Assembly: GCF_003130705.1 (NCBI RefSeq)
Contig: NZ_CP021354.1
Coordinates: 5,642,001 to 5,706,000, forward strand
DNA: 64,000 nt
Source of the DNA: Rhodococcus oxybenzonivorans
GTDB lineage: Bacteria > Actinomycetota > Actinomycetes > Mycobacteriales > Mycobacteriaceae
Direction of reading: 5' to 3'
A model generated the notes under the pieces. That model did not search any database. It was not told the DNA's origin and saw only the letters and a program-made list of their open reading frames with translations. Below, piece after piece: positions 48,545-57,322 of the stretch. Every line of letters begins with the position of its first letter. The first letter of the stretch is position 1. A program made the position numbers and the translations under genes.

Positions 48545-49420
48545 ATGACTACCCCCGCAGTCGAATTCGACACGAGTGGTCTCGGCGAGTGGACGGATCC
48601 GGAGCGGTTCGAGGTTACTGCCGAGCGCATCGCCGAGTACGCCGCGGCCACCAACGATCCCATCGAACGCCACCTCGCCGGAGAGGTCGCACCACCGGCG
48701 TTTGCTGTGGTGCCGGCGTTCACCTCGATGGCGCCGGCGGCACTGTCCGTCGCCCCGGTCGAACTGCTCATGAAGCTCGTGCACGGGGAACAGGATTTCT
48801 TCTTCCACCGTCCTATCCGCCCCGGCGACAACCTGGTGGTCCGCGCGAAGCCGATCGGATTCGAGGGGCGGGCGAACGGTTCCACCGTCGTCGTGTACGT
48901 CGAAACCCGCACAGAGCAGGGCGAACTCGTCAACGAGCAGTGGATGACCGCATTCTTCCGGAAGGTAGATGCGGGAGCCGGACTCGGCGCGCAGGCACCT
49001 GCACACCGGTTCGACGAATCCCTTCGCGGGCAGGCGCCGGAAGCGTCGATCACCCAGCACATCGACGACGACCAGACGTTCCGGTACTCGCCTGCCTCCG
49101 GTGATCCGATGCCGATCCACCTGGACGACGAGATCGCGCGGATGTCCGGGCTCCCCGGAATCATCAACCACGGCCTGTGCACCATGGCGTTCACCTCGTG
49201 GGCGGCGCTCACCGAACTTGCCGACGGCCGGGTCGAACGCCTCCGCAGGCTCGCGGTGCGGTTCGCCAAGCCAGTCCTGCCCGGCCAGGACATCACCACG
49301 CAGTTCCGGCAGGTCGCCGAGTCCACGGGCGGGACAACGTCGTACGCCTACGAGACGACCGTCGGCGACGAACTCGTCATCAAGGACGGCCTCGCCGTCA
49401 TCGCGGACACAGAAGCCTAG
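48545..49420 (+). CDS. MaoC-family enoyl-CoA hydratase (two hot-dog domains)
   Basis: The 291-aa protein has an N-terminal hot-dog domain like the FAS1 dehydratase region and a C-terminal MaoC domain carrying the hydratase-2 motif: YSPASGDPMPIHLDDEIARM followed by GLPGIINHG (catalytic Asp and His). It hydrates trans-2-enoyl-CoA to the (R)-3-hydroxyacyl-CoA. ATG at 48545, 5 bases after the SRPBCC stop codon. It provides the second step for the acyl-CoA dehydrogenase encoded two genes downstream. Confidence 0.9.
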   Translation: MTTPAVEFDTSGLGEWTDPERFEVTAERIAEYAAATNDPIERHLAGEVAPPAFAVVPAFTSMAPAALSVAPVELLMKLVHGEQDFFFHRPIRPGDNLVVRAKPIGFEGRANGSTVVVYVETRTEQGELVNEQWMTAFFRKVDAGAGLGAQAPAHRFDESLRGQAPEASITQHIDDDQTFRYSPASGDPMPIHLDDEIARMSGLPGIINHGLCTMAFTSWAALTELADGRVERLRRLAVRFAKPVLPGQDITTQFRQVAESTGGTTSYAYETTVGDELVIKDGLAVIADTEA

Positions 49421-49432
49421 GAGTACGTACAC

Positions 49433-50302
49433 ATGGGAACACTCGACGGACGGGTAGCCATCGTCACCGGCGCCGGGCGCGGGATCGGGCGGGAGCACGC
49501 CCTGCTCTTCGCCCGGGAGGGGGCCGCCGTGGTCGTCAACGACCTCGGCGGTGCGAACGACGGCACCGGCGAGGACGCAGGCCCGGCCCAGCAGGTGGTC
49601 GACGAGATCGTCTCCGGCGGCGGCAAAGCCGTGGCGAACACCGACAACGTGGCGTCCTGGGACGGTGCCGAAGCGCTCGTCATTCAGGCGGTCAGGGAGT
49701 TCGGCCGGCTCGACGTCCTGGTGAACAACGCGGGCATCCTGCGCGACGCCTTCATCGCGGGAATGTCCGAAAGCCAATGGGACGCCGTCATAGCCGTGCA
49801 CCTCAAGGGACATGCCGCGACGCTGCATCATGCAGCGGCGTACTGGAAAGCGCAGACCAAGGCGGGCGAGACGGTGAACGCCTCCGTGATCAACACCGCG
49901 TCCGCATCCGGCACGTTCATGCCCAACGCCGGGCAGGGCAACTACGGCGCCGCGAAGGCGGGTATCGCCGCGCTGACGCTCGTCGCAGCCGACGAGCTCG
50001 AACGGTACGGCGTCCGGGTCAACGCGATCGCGCCGATCGCCCGTACCCGGCTGACGCTGGCCACTCCCGGTATGGGCGCACTGTTCGCCGAAGAGGTGCC
50101 GGAAGGTGAGTTCGACGCATTCAGTCCGGCCAACATCTCCCCGCTGGTCGCCCGGCTCGCGGATGCGGACTGCAAGATCACGGGCAAGGTGTTCGCGGTG
50201 CAGGGCGGAGCCATCTCCGAACTGGCCGGCTGGCACGACGTGAAGACCATCGAGAGCGACGGCCCGTGGACCGTCGCCGACCTCGCCGACCGGCTCGGCT
50301 GA
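49433..50302 (+). CDS. SDR-family 3-hydroxyacyl-CoA dehydrogenase (HSD17B4-like)
   Basis: The 289-aa NAD-binding short-chain dehydrogenase has cofactor motif VTGAGRGIGREHALLFAREGA, the structural motif VNNAGILRD, and catalytic Ser (NTASASG) with YGAAK. The sequence VVVNDLGGANDGTG is typical of the peroxisomal multifunctional protein 2 type, which acts on (R)-3-hydroxyacyl-CoA made by MaoC hydratases, and this matches the gene before it. ATG at 49433 with AGGAG upstream, 12 bases after the MaoC stop. Confidence 0.9.
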   Translation: MGTLDGRVAIVTGAGRGIGREHALLFAREGAAVVVNDLGGANDGTGEDAGPAQQVVDEIVSGGGKAVANTDNVASWDGAEALVIQAVREFGRLDVLVNNAGILRDAFIAGMSESQWDAVIAVHLKGHAATLHHAAAYWKAQTKAGETVNASVINTASASGTFMPNAGQGNYGAAKAGIAALTLVAADELERYGVRVNAIAPIARTRLTLATPGMGALFAEEVPEGEFDAFSPANISPLVARLADADCKITGKVFAVQGGAISELAGWHDVKTIESDGPWTVADLADRLG

Positions 50303-50313
50303 AGGGTTCGGAC

Positions 50314-52527
50314 ATGGCCAAGAATACGTATGAACTGGGCCTCGGGCTCACCGAGGAGCATCGCGCCCTCGCCGATTCCGTTCGGGCCTTCGCCGAACGC
50401 GCCATCACGTCCGAGCAGGTGCGTGCCGCGGTCGAGTCGAAAGGCGAGGACAAGTTTCCTCCGTTCTGGGACGCGCTCGTCGGCCAGGAACTGCTGGGCC
50501 TGCACATCCCCGAGGACAAGGGCGGCCACGGCGCCGGGCTGCTCACCCTGGCCGTCGCGCTGGAGGCGCTCGGCCGCACGGTGGCCCCCGGCCCGTTCGT
50601 TCCGACCGCACTGTCCGCCGCCCTCGTCGCAGCTGCGGATTCCAAGGTCGGAATCGAGCTGATTCCTGCCCTTCTCGATGGATCACACACCGCCGCGGTC
50701 GCCTTGGGTACCGCGCTCCACGCGCAGGCGCACGACGGCGGATACCGGATCGCGGGAAGCGCAGACGCCGTTCTCGGCGGCGAGCACGCCGACATCCTGC
50801 TCCTGCCGATCACCGTCGGCAACGACGTGCGCTGGGCCGTCGTCGAGTCGGCAGACGTCACCGTCACCGCGCAGGACAGCATCGACGTACTGCGAGGCTC
50901 GGCAAGAATCACGGCAGACGGCGTTCACGTCGGCGCTGATCAGATCCTCGACGGACTGAGTGAACAACGCGTCCGATCGATCGCCGCCGTCGTGCTGGGC
51001 GCCGAAGCGATCGGGGTGATGTCGTGGTGTGTCTCCACTGCCGCCGAATACGCCAAGACCCGTGTGCAATTCGGGCGTCCCATCGGGCAGTTCCAGGGCG
51101 TCAAACACAGGTGCGCCCACATGGGCATCGCCCTGGAGAAGGCGCGCGCCGTGTTGTGGGATGCCGCGTCCGCCCTCGACAATGACGACGACACCGCAGA
51201 TTTCGCCGCGGATATCGCCGCCGTCATCGTTCCCGATGCCGCGGTGCAATGCGCTCAGGACTGCATTCAGGTCCACGGCGGCATCGGATTCACCTGGGAG
51301 CACGACGCGCACCTGTATTACCGGCGGGCGCTGGCCATCCGAGGGCTCCTCGGTACCCGCGAGGAGCGGGCCACCCGCGTCGCCGAACAGTCGCTCGCCG
51401 GCACCGCCCGCTCCTCCGAACTGGAACTGCCGGACGAGGCCGAGGCGATTCGGACGCAGGTACGGGCGGAACTCGCCCCGCTCGTCGACCTCGGCGAGGA
51501 CGACCAGTTGATTGCCCTCGGCGACGGCGGCTGGGTGCAGCCGCACCTGCCGAAGCCATACGGCCGCAGCGCGTCTCCGCTCGAGCAGATAGTGATCGCC
51601 CAGGAGATCAAGGCGGCCGGGATTCCCATGCCCCAACTGCTGATGGGCGGCTGGGCGGTGCAGGCCGTCGTCGCCCACGGCACCGAGTCGCAGAAGCAGG
51701 ACCTCGCGGTCCCCACCCTGCGCGGAGATGTGGTGTGGTGTCAGCTGTTCAGCGAACCGGGGGCCGGCTCCGACCTCGCGTCGCTGACCACGAAGGCGGA
51801 GAAGGTCGACGGCGGCTGGAAGGTGACCGGCCAGAAGATCTGGACCACGGTGGCACAGTTCTCCGACTGGGCCATGCTGATCGCCCGCACCGACCCGTCG
51901 AAGCCGAAGCACGAGGGCATCACCTACTTCGTCCTCGACATGTCGACACCGGGAGTCACCGTCCGGCCGCTGCGCGAGATGACCGGGTCGGCGCTGTTCA
52001 ACGAGGTCTTCCTCGACGACGTGTTCATCCCGGACGAGAACGTGGTCGGGAACGTGAACGACGGCTGGAACGTGGCCCGCACGACGCTGGCCGGTGAGCG
52101 GGTGGCACTCAGCCAGAAGATGGAGGCTTACGCCACCGACAAGGACCTGCTCCAATTCGCCCGCGGACGAAACCTCGGGCCGCTGGCGCGGTACCGCGTC
52201 GGCGAACTGGTCGCCGAAAGCCAGGCCATCGATTTGATCGGCTCCAGGATTGTGCTGAAGCAGTTGTCGGGGGCGGACGTGAGCACCACGTCGAGCGTCG
52301 GCAAGTTACTCGGCATGGGCCTCGGGCAGGCGATCGCCGAGTTCGTCGTCGCCGAACTGGGACCTGCCGGTGCCGTGAGCATTCCGGGTGAGCCGAGCGA
52401 CAAGGCGATGGAGCAGTTGATCGCCGGCCGGGCCACCACCATCTACGGTGGCACGACCGAGGTGCAGCTCAACGTGATCGGGGAGCGCATGCTCGGACTG
52501 CCCCGCGACGCGCAGGGGGTGTCGTGA
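50314..52527 (+). CDS. Double-domain acyl-CoA dehydrogenase (FadE34-like organisation)
   Basis: This 737-aa protein has two acyl-CoA dehydrogenase units in tandem: residues 1-370 (IPEDKGGHGAGLLTLAVALE; FGRPIGQFQGVKHRCAHM; QVHGGIGFTWEHD) and 385-737 (MGGWAVQAVVAHG; LFSEPGAGSDLASL; TIYGGTTEVQLNVIGERM). This is the fused form of the heteromeric dehydrogenases that oxidise bulky substrates such as sterol side-chain CoA esters. ATG at 50314, 11 bases after the SDR stop. Its stop overlaps the AMACR start by 4 bases. The two halves probably share FAD sites. Confidence 0.9.
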   Translation: MAKNTYELGLGLTEEHRALADSVRAFAERAITSEQVRAAVESKGEDKFPPFWDALVGQELLGLHIPEDKGGHGAGLLTLAVALEALGRTVAPGPFVPTALSAALVAAADSKVGIELIPALLDGSHTAAVALGTALHAQAHDGGYRIAGSADAVLGGEHADILLLPITVGNDVRWAVVESADVTVTAQDSIDVLRGSARITADGVHVGADQILDGLSEQRVRSIAAVVLGAEAIGVMSWCVSTAAEYAKTRVQFGRPIGQFQGVKHRCAHMGIALEKARAVLWDAASALDNDDDTADFAADIAAVIVPDAAVQCAQDCIQVHGGIGFTWEHDAHLYYRRALAIRGLLGTREERATRVAEQSLAGTARSSELELPDEAEAIRTQVRAELAPLVDLGEDDQLIALGDGGWVQPHLPKPYGRSASPLEQIVIAQEIKAAGIPMPQLLMGGWAVQAVVAHGTESQKQDLAVPTLRGDVVWCQLFSEPGAGSDLASLTTKAEKVDGGWKVTGQKIWTTVAQFSDWAMLIARTDPSKPKHEGITYFVLDMSTPGVTVRPLREMTGSALFNEVFLDDVFIPDENVVGNVNDGWNVARTTLAGERVALSQKMEAYATDKDLLQFARGRNLGPLARYRVGELVAESQAIDLIGSRIVLKQLSGADVSTTSSVGKLLGMGLGQAIAEFVVAELGPAGAVSIPGEPSDKAMEQLIAGRATTIYGGTTEVQLNVIGERMLGLPRDAQGVS

Positions 52528-53666
52528 CCGGCGGGCCGCTGAGCGGGCTGACCGTCGTCGAGATCGCGAGCCTCGCGCCCGCCCCGTTCGGCTGCATGAT
52601 CCTCGCCGACCTCGGCGCGGACGTGATCCGCGTCGAACGGGCCGGTGACGGCGGCAGCGGGCTGATGGCGCCTTCAGGTGTACTCGACCGCGGACGACGA
52701 TCGATCGCCGTGAACCTGCGCACTCCGGAGGGGCTGGAAGCCGTTCTGGCACTGGTCGAGTCAGCCGACATCCTCGTCGAGGGTTTCCGTCCCGGCGTCG
52801 CGGAACGGCTGGGCATCGGCCCCGACGACTGCCTGTCACGCAACCCCGGACTGATCTACGGGCGCATGACCGGCTGGGGTCAGGACGGGCCGCTCGCGGC
52901 GCGGGCCGGGCACGACATCAACTACATCGCGCTCGCAGGCGCGCTCGAACCCATCGGGCGCGCCGGCGAGCGGCCGGTGCCGCCGCTGAACCTGTTGGGC
53001 GACTTCGGCGGTGGCGGCCTGATGTTGACGATGGGAATCCTGGCCGCGCTGCACGAGCGCTCCAGGTCGGGCCGCGGACAGGTGGTGGACGCGTCGATGG
53101 TCGACGGCGCGGCGCTGCTGACGGCGTTCGTCCACGGCATGAACGCCGCCGGGCTGTGGCAGGAGGGCCGCGGGCAAAACGTCCTCGACGGGGCAGCCGC
53201 GTTCTACGACACCTACGAATGCGCCGACGGTCTGCACGTGGCGGTCGGGTGCGTCGAACCGCACTTCTACGGTGAACTCCTCGACGTGCTGGGGTTGAGC
53301 GGTGAGGATCTGCCTTTGCAGTACGACCTCGATGCGGCGCCGGAACTGAAGAAGCGCCTCGCCGAGGTGTTCGCGACCCGACCGCGGGACGAATGGGCGG
53401 CGCTGTTCGCCGATTCCGACGCGTGCGTGTCGCCCGTCCTCTCGCCGTGGGAAGCGCACGAGCACCCCCACAACAAGGAACGGGAAACGTTCGTCGAAGT
53501 GGGTGGCATCCGCCAGCCCGCACCGGCACCGCGCTTCAGCCGCACCCCGGCGCCCGTTCCCCGGCCGGCCCCGCGGCCCGGGCAGGACACCGATGCGATC
53601 CTCGCGCAGGCCGGGTACGACGCGGCGGGCATCGAACACCTGCGCTCGGCGGGTGCCGTCGAATAG
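52524..53666 (+). CDS. Alpha-methylacyl-CoA racemase (CoA-transferase III family)
   Basis: The 380-aa enzyme interconverts (2R)- and (2S)-methylacyl-CoA so that the S-form can enter beta-oxidation. The proton-transfer pair of the mycobacterial racemase MCR appears to be kept: His130 (GHDINY) and Asp160 (LLGDFGGGG), with ILADLGADVIRVER near the N-terminus. GTG start at 52524 overlaps the dehydrogenase gene by 4 bases, so translation is coupled. A shared fold with CaiB-type transferases means a CoA-transferase role cannot be excluded, but the motifs favour racemase. Confidence 0.87.
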   Translation: MTGGPLSGLTVVEIASLAPAPFGCMILADLGADVIRVERAGDGGSGLMAPSGVLDRGRRSIAVNLRTPEGLEAVLALVESADILVEGFRPGVAERLGIGPDDCLSRNPGLIYGRMTGWGQDGPLAARAGHDINYIALAGALEPIGRAGERPVPPLNLLGDFGGGGLMLTMGILAALHERSRSGRGQVVDASMVDGAALLTAFVHGMNAAGLWQEGRGQNVLDGAAAFYDTYECADGLHVAVGCVEPHFYGELLDVLGLSGEDLPLQYDLDAAPELKKRLAEVFATRPRDEWAALFADSDACVSPVLSPWEAHEHPHNKERETFVEVGGIRQPAPAPRFSRTPAPVPRPAPRPGQDTDAILAQAGYDAAGIEHLRSAGAVE

Positions 53667-53676
53667 GTGACGGGAC

Positions 53677-54138
53677 CTATCCGCGATCGGTGTCCGGTGG
53701 GAAGCCACCGGTCGCGATGGGTCCCCACTCGTCGATGGTGATCCGGATCAGGCTCTTGTTCTGCTTCCGCATGGCGTCGCGGTACTCGTCCCAGTCGGGA
53801 TGCTCGCCGGAGATGCCGCGGAAGTACTCCACCAGCGGCTCGAGTGCGTCGGGCATGTCCAGCACCTCGGCCGTGCCGTCGATCTGCACGTAGGCGCCGT
53901 TGAACTCGTCGGAGAGCACGCACACGCTCACGGCGGGGTCGTGCCGCACGTTCGCGGCCTTGGCGCGCTGCGGGTAGGTGGAGACGACGATCCGTCCCTC
54001 CGCGTCGAGTCCCGACGTGACCGGGGAGATCTGCAGACCCCCGGACCTCTTGCGGGTGATCAGCACGCTCCGGTGCCGGGGACGGACGAAGTCGAGCAAC
54101 TCCTCACGCGACACGTGCTGTGCGGTAGCGACGGCCAT
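53677..54138 (-). CDS. PPOX-class flavin/F420-dependent oxidoreductase
   Basis: The 153-aa split beta-barrel protein is of the pyridoxamine-phosphate-oxidase superfamily (SVLITRKRSGGLQISPVTSG, QRAKAANVRHDPAVSV). Close actinobacterial relatives of the Rv1155 type bind F420 or FMN; the cofactor cannot be decided by eye. ATG at 54136-54138 with a GGTG site. It converges with the racemase gene, with only 10 bases between the stops and no terminator hairpin seen. Confidence 0.85.
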   Translation of the reverse strand: MAVATAQHVSREELLDFVRPRHRSVLITRKRSGGLQISPVTSGLDAEGRIVVSTYPQRAKAANVRHDPAVSVCVLSDEFNGAYVQIDGTAEVLDMPDALEPLVEYFRGISGEHPDWDEYRDAMRKQNKSLIRITIDEWGPIATGGFPPDTDRG

Positions 54139-54204
54139 GGTGCACCTTCTCTTGTCGACGGGTCGTTGCCCTCACCTTAGGCGGGACCCGGTGCCGGGGA
54201 CCGA

Positions 54205-54645
54205 TCAGTCGACGCTCTTGATCGTCTTCATCGTGATCAGCGAGGTGACCCGCGACACCGCCGGAAGTCCCCCGAGTTTCGTCACCATGAACCGCTCGTA
54301 GGTGGCAAGGTCGCGTACGGCGACGCGGATGAAGTAGTCGGGGATCCCGAACAGGCGCCGACATTCGATCACCTCGTCGAACGCAGCCACGCGCGACTCG
54401 AACTGCTCGATGGTGGCCTGGTCGTTCACCCCGATTTCGGCCGTGACGATCACCTGGAAACCACGATCGAGCGCTTCTTGACTGACGACCGCGCGGTAGC
54501 CGGTGATGATTCCGTCCGCCTCGAGCTTCTTCACGCGCCGCAGACACGGCGACGGAGTCAGGCCGACGAGATCGGCCAGCTCGGTGTTGGTCAGACTCGA
54601 GTCCCGGCGCAGATGCGCCAAAATTGCGTGATCGATGGCGTCCAT
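54205..54645 (-). CDS. Lrp/AsnC-family regulator
   Basis: The 146-aa protein has an N-terminal helix-turn-helix (SLTNTELADLVGLTPSPCLR) and a C-terminal RAM ligand domain (ECRRLFGIPDYFIRVAVRDL). It is divergent from azlCD, exactly as Lrp is divergent from brnFE in Corynebacterium glutamicum, where it activates export of branched-chain amino acids and methionine. An ATTGCGCACAAT near-palindrome in the 80-base gap could be its site. ATG at 54643-54645, with AT-rich sequence directly upstream. Confidence 0.9.
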   Translation of the reverse strand: MDAIDHAILAHLRRDSSLTNTELADLVGLTPSPCLRRVKKLEADGIITGYRAVVSQEALDRGFQVIVTAEIGVNDQATIEQFESRVAAFDEVIECRRLFGIPDYFIRVAVRDLATYERFMVTKLGGLPAVSRVTSLITMKTIKSVD

Positions 54646-54711
54646 TGATCAATTATTGCGCACAATCCGCTGTAGCAGCATTTGTCCGCAATCGCTCACC
54701 TCGATGATCGC

Positions 54712-54717
54712 TATACC
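54712..54717 (+). promoter_or_regulatory. -10 element of the azlCD promoter
   Basis: TATACC lies 8 bases before the GTG of azlC, consistent with a leaderless or nearly leaderless transcript. Confidence 0.4.
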
Positions 54718-54725
54718 TTTGCGTA

Positions 54726-55466
54726 GTGACCGAATCAGCACCCCACTCGACGGCCGTCGTCGCCGGCGCCGAGGCTCCACCTTCCTCGGAAGTACGCGGC
54801 GCTCTCCGAGCCTCACTCCCCGTCGGGGTCGGACTGTTTCCCCTCGGTATCGCCCTCGGGGTCCTCGTCGTACAACAGGGGCTGAGCCCGTGGTGGGCAC
54901 TGGTCTTCACGTCACTGATCTATGCCGGTTCTCTCGAATTCGTCGCAGTGGGACTGGTGACCGCGATGACGCCACTGCCCTACATCGCGTTGACAGCACT
55001 GCTCGTGAACTTTCGGCACGTCTTCTACGCCCTCAGCTTTCCGCTCGACACGATCAAGGGCCGGCCGGCACGCCTCTACAGCATGTTCGCGCTCACCGAC
55101 GAGGCCTACGCCATGGCGGTCACCAGCGACCGCAAGACGGTGTCCGGGCGGATGATCGTGTACACACAGCTGTACCTCCACGCCTACTGGATCGGCGGCG
55201 CCGGGCTCGGTGCGATTGCCGCGCAATGGATCCCGGACAACATCGTCGGCATGGACTTCGCACTGACCGCGTTGTTCGTCGTACTGTCCATCGAGGCCGT
55301 CCGAGCGCAGCGTGGCCTCGCAGTTCCCCTGATGGGCGTCACCTGCGCTGTGGTGGCGCGACTGGTCGACGTCGACCACATGCTGCCGCTGGCAATGGGG
55401 GCATTCGTGAGTCTGCTCGTCCTTCGATACGTCCTCACTCGACAGAAGGTTGCCGGCGATGCCTGA
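54726..55466 (+). CDS. azlC: Branched-chain amino acid exporter, large subunit
   Basis: The 246-aa AzlC/BrnF-type membrane protein has about 7 helices, with the signature LGIALGVLVVQQGLSPWWAL and the family's LLVNFRHVFYALSF. It exports valine, leucine, isoleucine or methionine when paired with the small AzlD/BrnE subunit encoded next. GTG at 54726. Expression probably depends on the divergent Lrp protein. Confidence 0.9.
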   Translation: MTESAPHSTAVVAGAEAPPSSEVRGALRASLPVGVGLFPLGIALGVLVVQQGLSPWWALVFTSLIYAGSLEFVAVGLVTAMTPLPYIALTALLVNFRHVFYALSFPLDTIKGRPARLYSMFALTDEAYAMAVTSDRKTVSGRMIVYTQLYLHAYWIGGAGLGAIAAQWIPDNIVGMDFALTALFVVLSIEAVRAQRGLAVPLMGVTCAVVARLVDVDHMLPLAMGAFVSLLVLRYVLTRQKVAGDA

Positions 55467-55788
55467 GTCAGGTTACCTACTCGCCGCCGTGGCCATCATG
55501 GCGATTGTCACCTTCGCCCTCCGCGCCGTCCCGTTCGCGGTTCTCCACCCGCTGCGTTCCTCGGCGCTGGTCGGCTATCTCGGCGTGTTCATGCCGGCCG
55601 GAATCATGTCGATCCTGGTGGTCTACTCGCTGAAGAACGTGTCGATCACCGTCCCGGCGCACGGATTACCCGAACTGCTCGCCGTGGCAGCAACGGCTGT
55701 GGTGCACCTGTGGCGGAAGAATGCGGTGCTCTCGATCGTGGTCGGGACCGGACTGTACGTGATCCTGATGAACTGGGTGTTCGGCTGA
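55459..55788 (+). CDS. azlD: Branched-chain amino acid exporter, small subunit
   Basis: The 109-aa AzlD/BrnE-type protein has three to four helices (YLLAAVAIMAIVTFALRAVP; LVGYLGVFMPAGIMSILVVY). ATG at 55459 overlaps the azlC stop by 8 bases, indicating coupled translation. Its 3' end overlaps by 123 bases the end of the convergent GGDEF gene. Confidence 0.88.
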   Translation: MPESGYLLAAVAIMAIVTFALRAVPFAVLHPLRSSALVGYLGVFMPAGIMSILVVYSLKNVSITVPAHGLPELLAVAATAVVHLWRKNAVLSIVVGTGLYVILMNWVFG

Positions 55789-57186
55789 GTAGAGGGCGTA
55801 CCCGCCGGCACCTCCTGCCTTCGCCCGATACATTGCCGAGTCTGCGCGGCGAACCAACTCTTCCCGCGTGCAGTCCGGATCCGAGAGGGCGATTCCGACG
55901 CTGCCACTGATCGGCAACTGGAGGAGTGCCACCTGGTTCAGCATCGCGAGGCTGTCGGTGATCCCCTTGGCGACGGCAATTGCCTCGTCGGCACCCCTAA
56001 CTTGCTCGCATACGACGACGAATTCGTCGCCCCCGATCCGCGCGACAGTGTCGTCCGGGCGCACTGCCGAGCGCAGATGCTCGGCGAGGACGACGAGTAC
56101 GTCGTCACCACCGGCATGACCGAGACTGTCGTTCTGTATTTTGAAATCGTCGAGGTCGATGAGCAGCAAAGCCATGATCGTACTCTCGCGCCGTGCCGCG
56201 TCGAGCGCCGAATCGATGCGTCTGCGGGCCAGCGTCAGGTTCGGCAATCCCGTCAGGGGGTCGTGCAAACTCTGATGCAGCAGTTGCGCTTCCGCCTCGA
56301 TCCGGCGGATAGCCGCCGACAGCACACCCGTCACCGAGCGGAGAAAGGACAGATCCCGGTCGGTGTAGTCGCGGGGGCGGTGACTGTGCGCGGTGAGAAC
56401 TCCCCACACGGGGTCGGCACCGATCGGTACACACACCCCGCTCTGAAGTGCACGCCTTGTCATCGCTGTGGTGGAGAAGCGGGTCTCCTGCGTTCTGTCG
56501 CGGCACACGACCACCGATTCGGCCGCGGCGGCATATCCCGGCTGTGAGCCCGTACCGGGTGCAAAACTCGCCGGTCCCGGCGCCGGACCCCGGTACGCGA
56601 GAACGGTCAGTTCTTCCCCTCCACCAGAGATCCGGGCAATGGAGGTACAGCGCACACCCATCAGCGCCGTAGCTGCCCTGGTCGCCGCGTCGAGAAGTTC
56701 GTCGAGGTCACCATCGACGGCGAGCTGGCTCAGCTCGGCGATCGCCTGTTGCTCGCGGGCACGGTACGCGGCCGCCTCGAGCGCGCTGTGCAGCCGGCGT
56801 TCTTCGATCTGCGCACTGCGGCGATCGTGGGCAATCGAGGCAATCACCGCCGGACCGGAGTTGTCGGATTCCACCACGAACGTCGAGATCAGCATGGGGA
56901 TCGGCTCTCCGGTCACGAAGTGGCGGAGCTCGGTGAGCCCGGACCACTCCCCCCGTTCGACGAGTGCCGCCTCCACCTCGGGCGCCTGCACCAGACCGAC
57001 ATCGGTGAAGAACTCCGCCGTCGTCCTCGAGCAGGCATCGGCGGCGGTGGTGAAGCCCATGAGGCGAACGCCCGCCGGATTGAGGAAGACGATCCGGCCG
57101 GAGACGAACTCCGACAGCACTACCAGCGTCGGGGCCTGCTCGAGGACTGCGAGAAGCATCTGTGAGTTCTGCAGTCGCGATTCCAT
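55666..57186 (-). CDS. Diguanylate cyclase with PAS and GAF sensor domains
   Basis: This 506-aa soluble protein has a PAS domain (residues about 8-120), a GAF domain (about 150-300; CTSIARISGGGEEL, QSGVCVPIG) and a GGDEF domain (about 310-475). The active-site loop RIGGDEFVVV is intact, with LIDLDDFKIQNDSLGHAGGD for metal binding, so it should make c-di-GMP. There is no EAL domain. GGAGGAG precedes the ATG at 57184-57186. The last 30 or so residues beyond ALYSAE are His-rich and lie antisense to azlD, so the natural C-terminus may be longer than usual. Confidence 0.9.
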   Translation of the reverse strand: MESRLQNSQMLLAVLEQAPTLVVLSEFVSGRIVFLNPAGVRLMGFTTAADACSRTTAEFFTDVGLVQAPEVEAALVERGEWSGLTELRHFVTGEPIPMLISTFVVESDNSGPAVIASIAHDRRSAQIEERRLHSALEAAAYRAREQQAIAELSQLAVDGDLDELLDAATRAATALMGVRCTSIARISGGGEELTVLAYRGPAPGPASFAPGTGSQPGYAAAAESVVVCRDRTQETRFSTTAMTRRALQSGVCVPIGADPVWGVLTAHSHRPRDYTDRDLSFLRSVTGVLSAAIRRIEAEAQLLHQSLHDPLTGLPNLTLARRRIDSALDAARRESTIMALLLIDLDDFKIQNDSLGHAGGDDVLVVLAEHLRSAVRPDDTVARIGGDEFVVVCEQVRGADEAIAVAKGITDSLAMLNQVALLQLPISGSVGIALSDPDCTREELVRRADSAMYRAKAGGAGGYALYSAEHPVHQDHVQSGPDHDREHRILPPQVHHSRCCHGEQFG

Positions 57187-57310
57187 TGCGGCTCCTCCCT
57201 AGCCAGTGGTGCCGTCCACGATATGTCGCATGTACGCGCGCGCGACGACCGAGCCTGTCTCCGCATCGATCGAGACCACCGATCGATGAACCCGCCCACC
57301 CCAACGGCGG

Positions 57311-57316
57311 TATGTT
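57311..57316 (+). promoter_or_regulatory. -10 element of a leaderless promoter
   Basis: TATGTT lies 6 bases before the GTG at 57323. Confidence 0.4.
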
Positions 57317-57322
57317 GCGACG

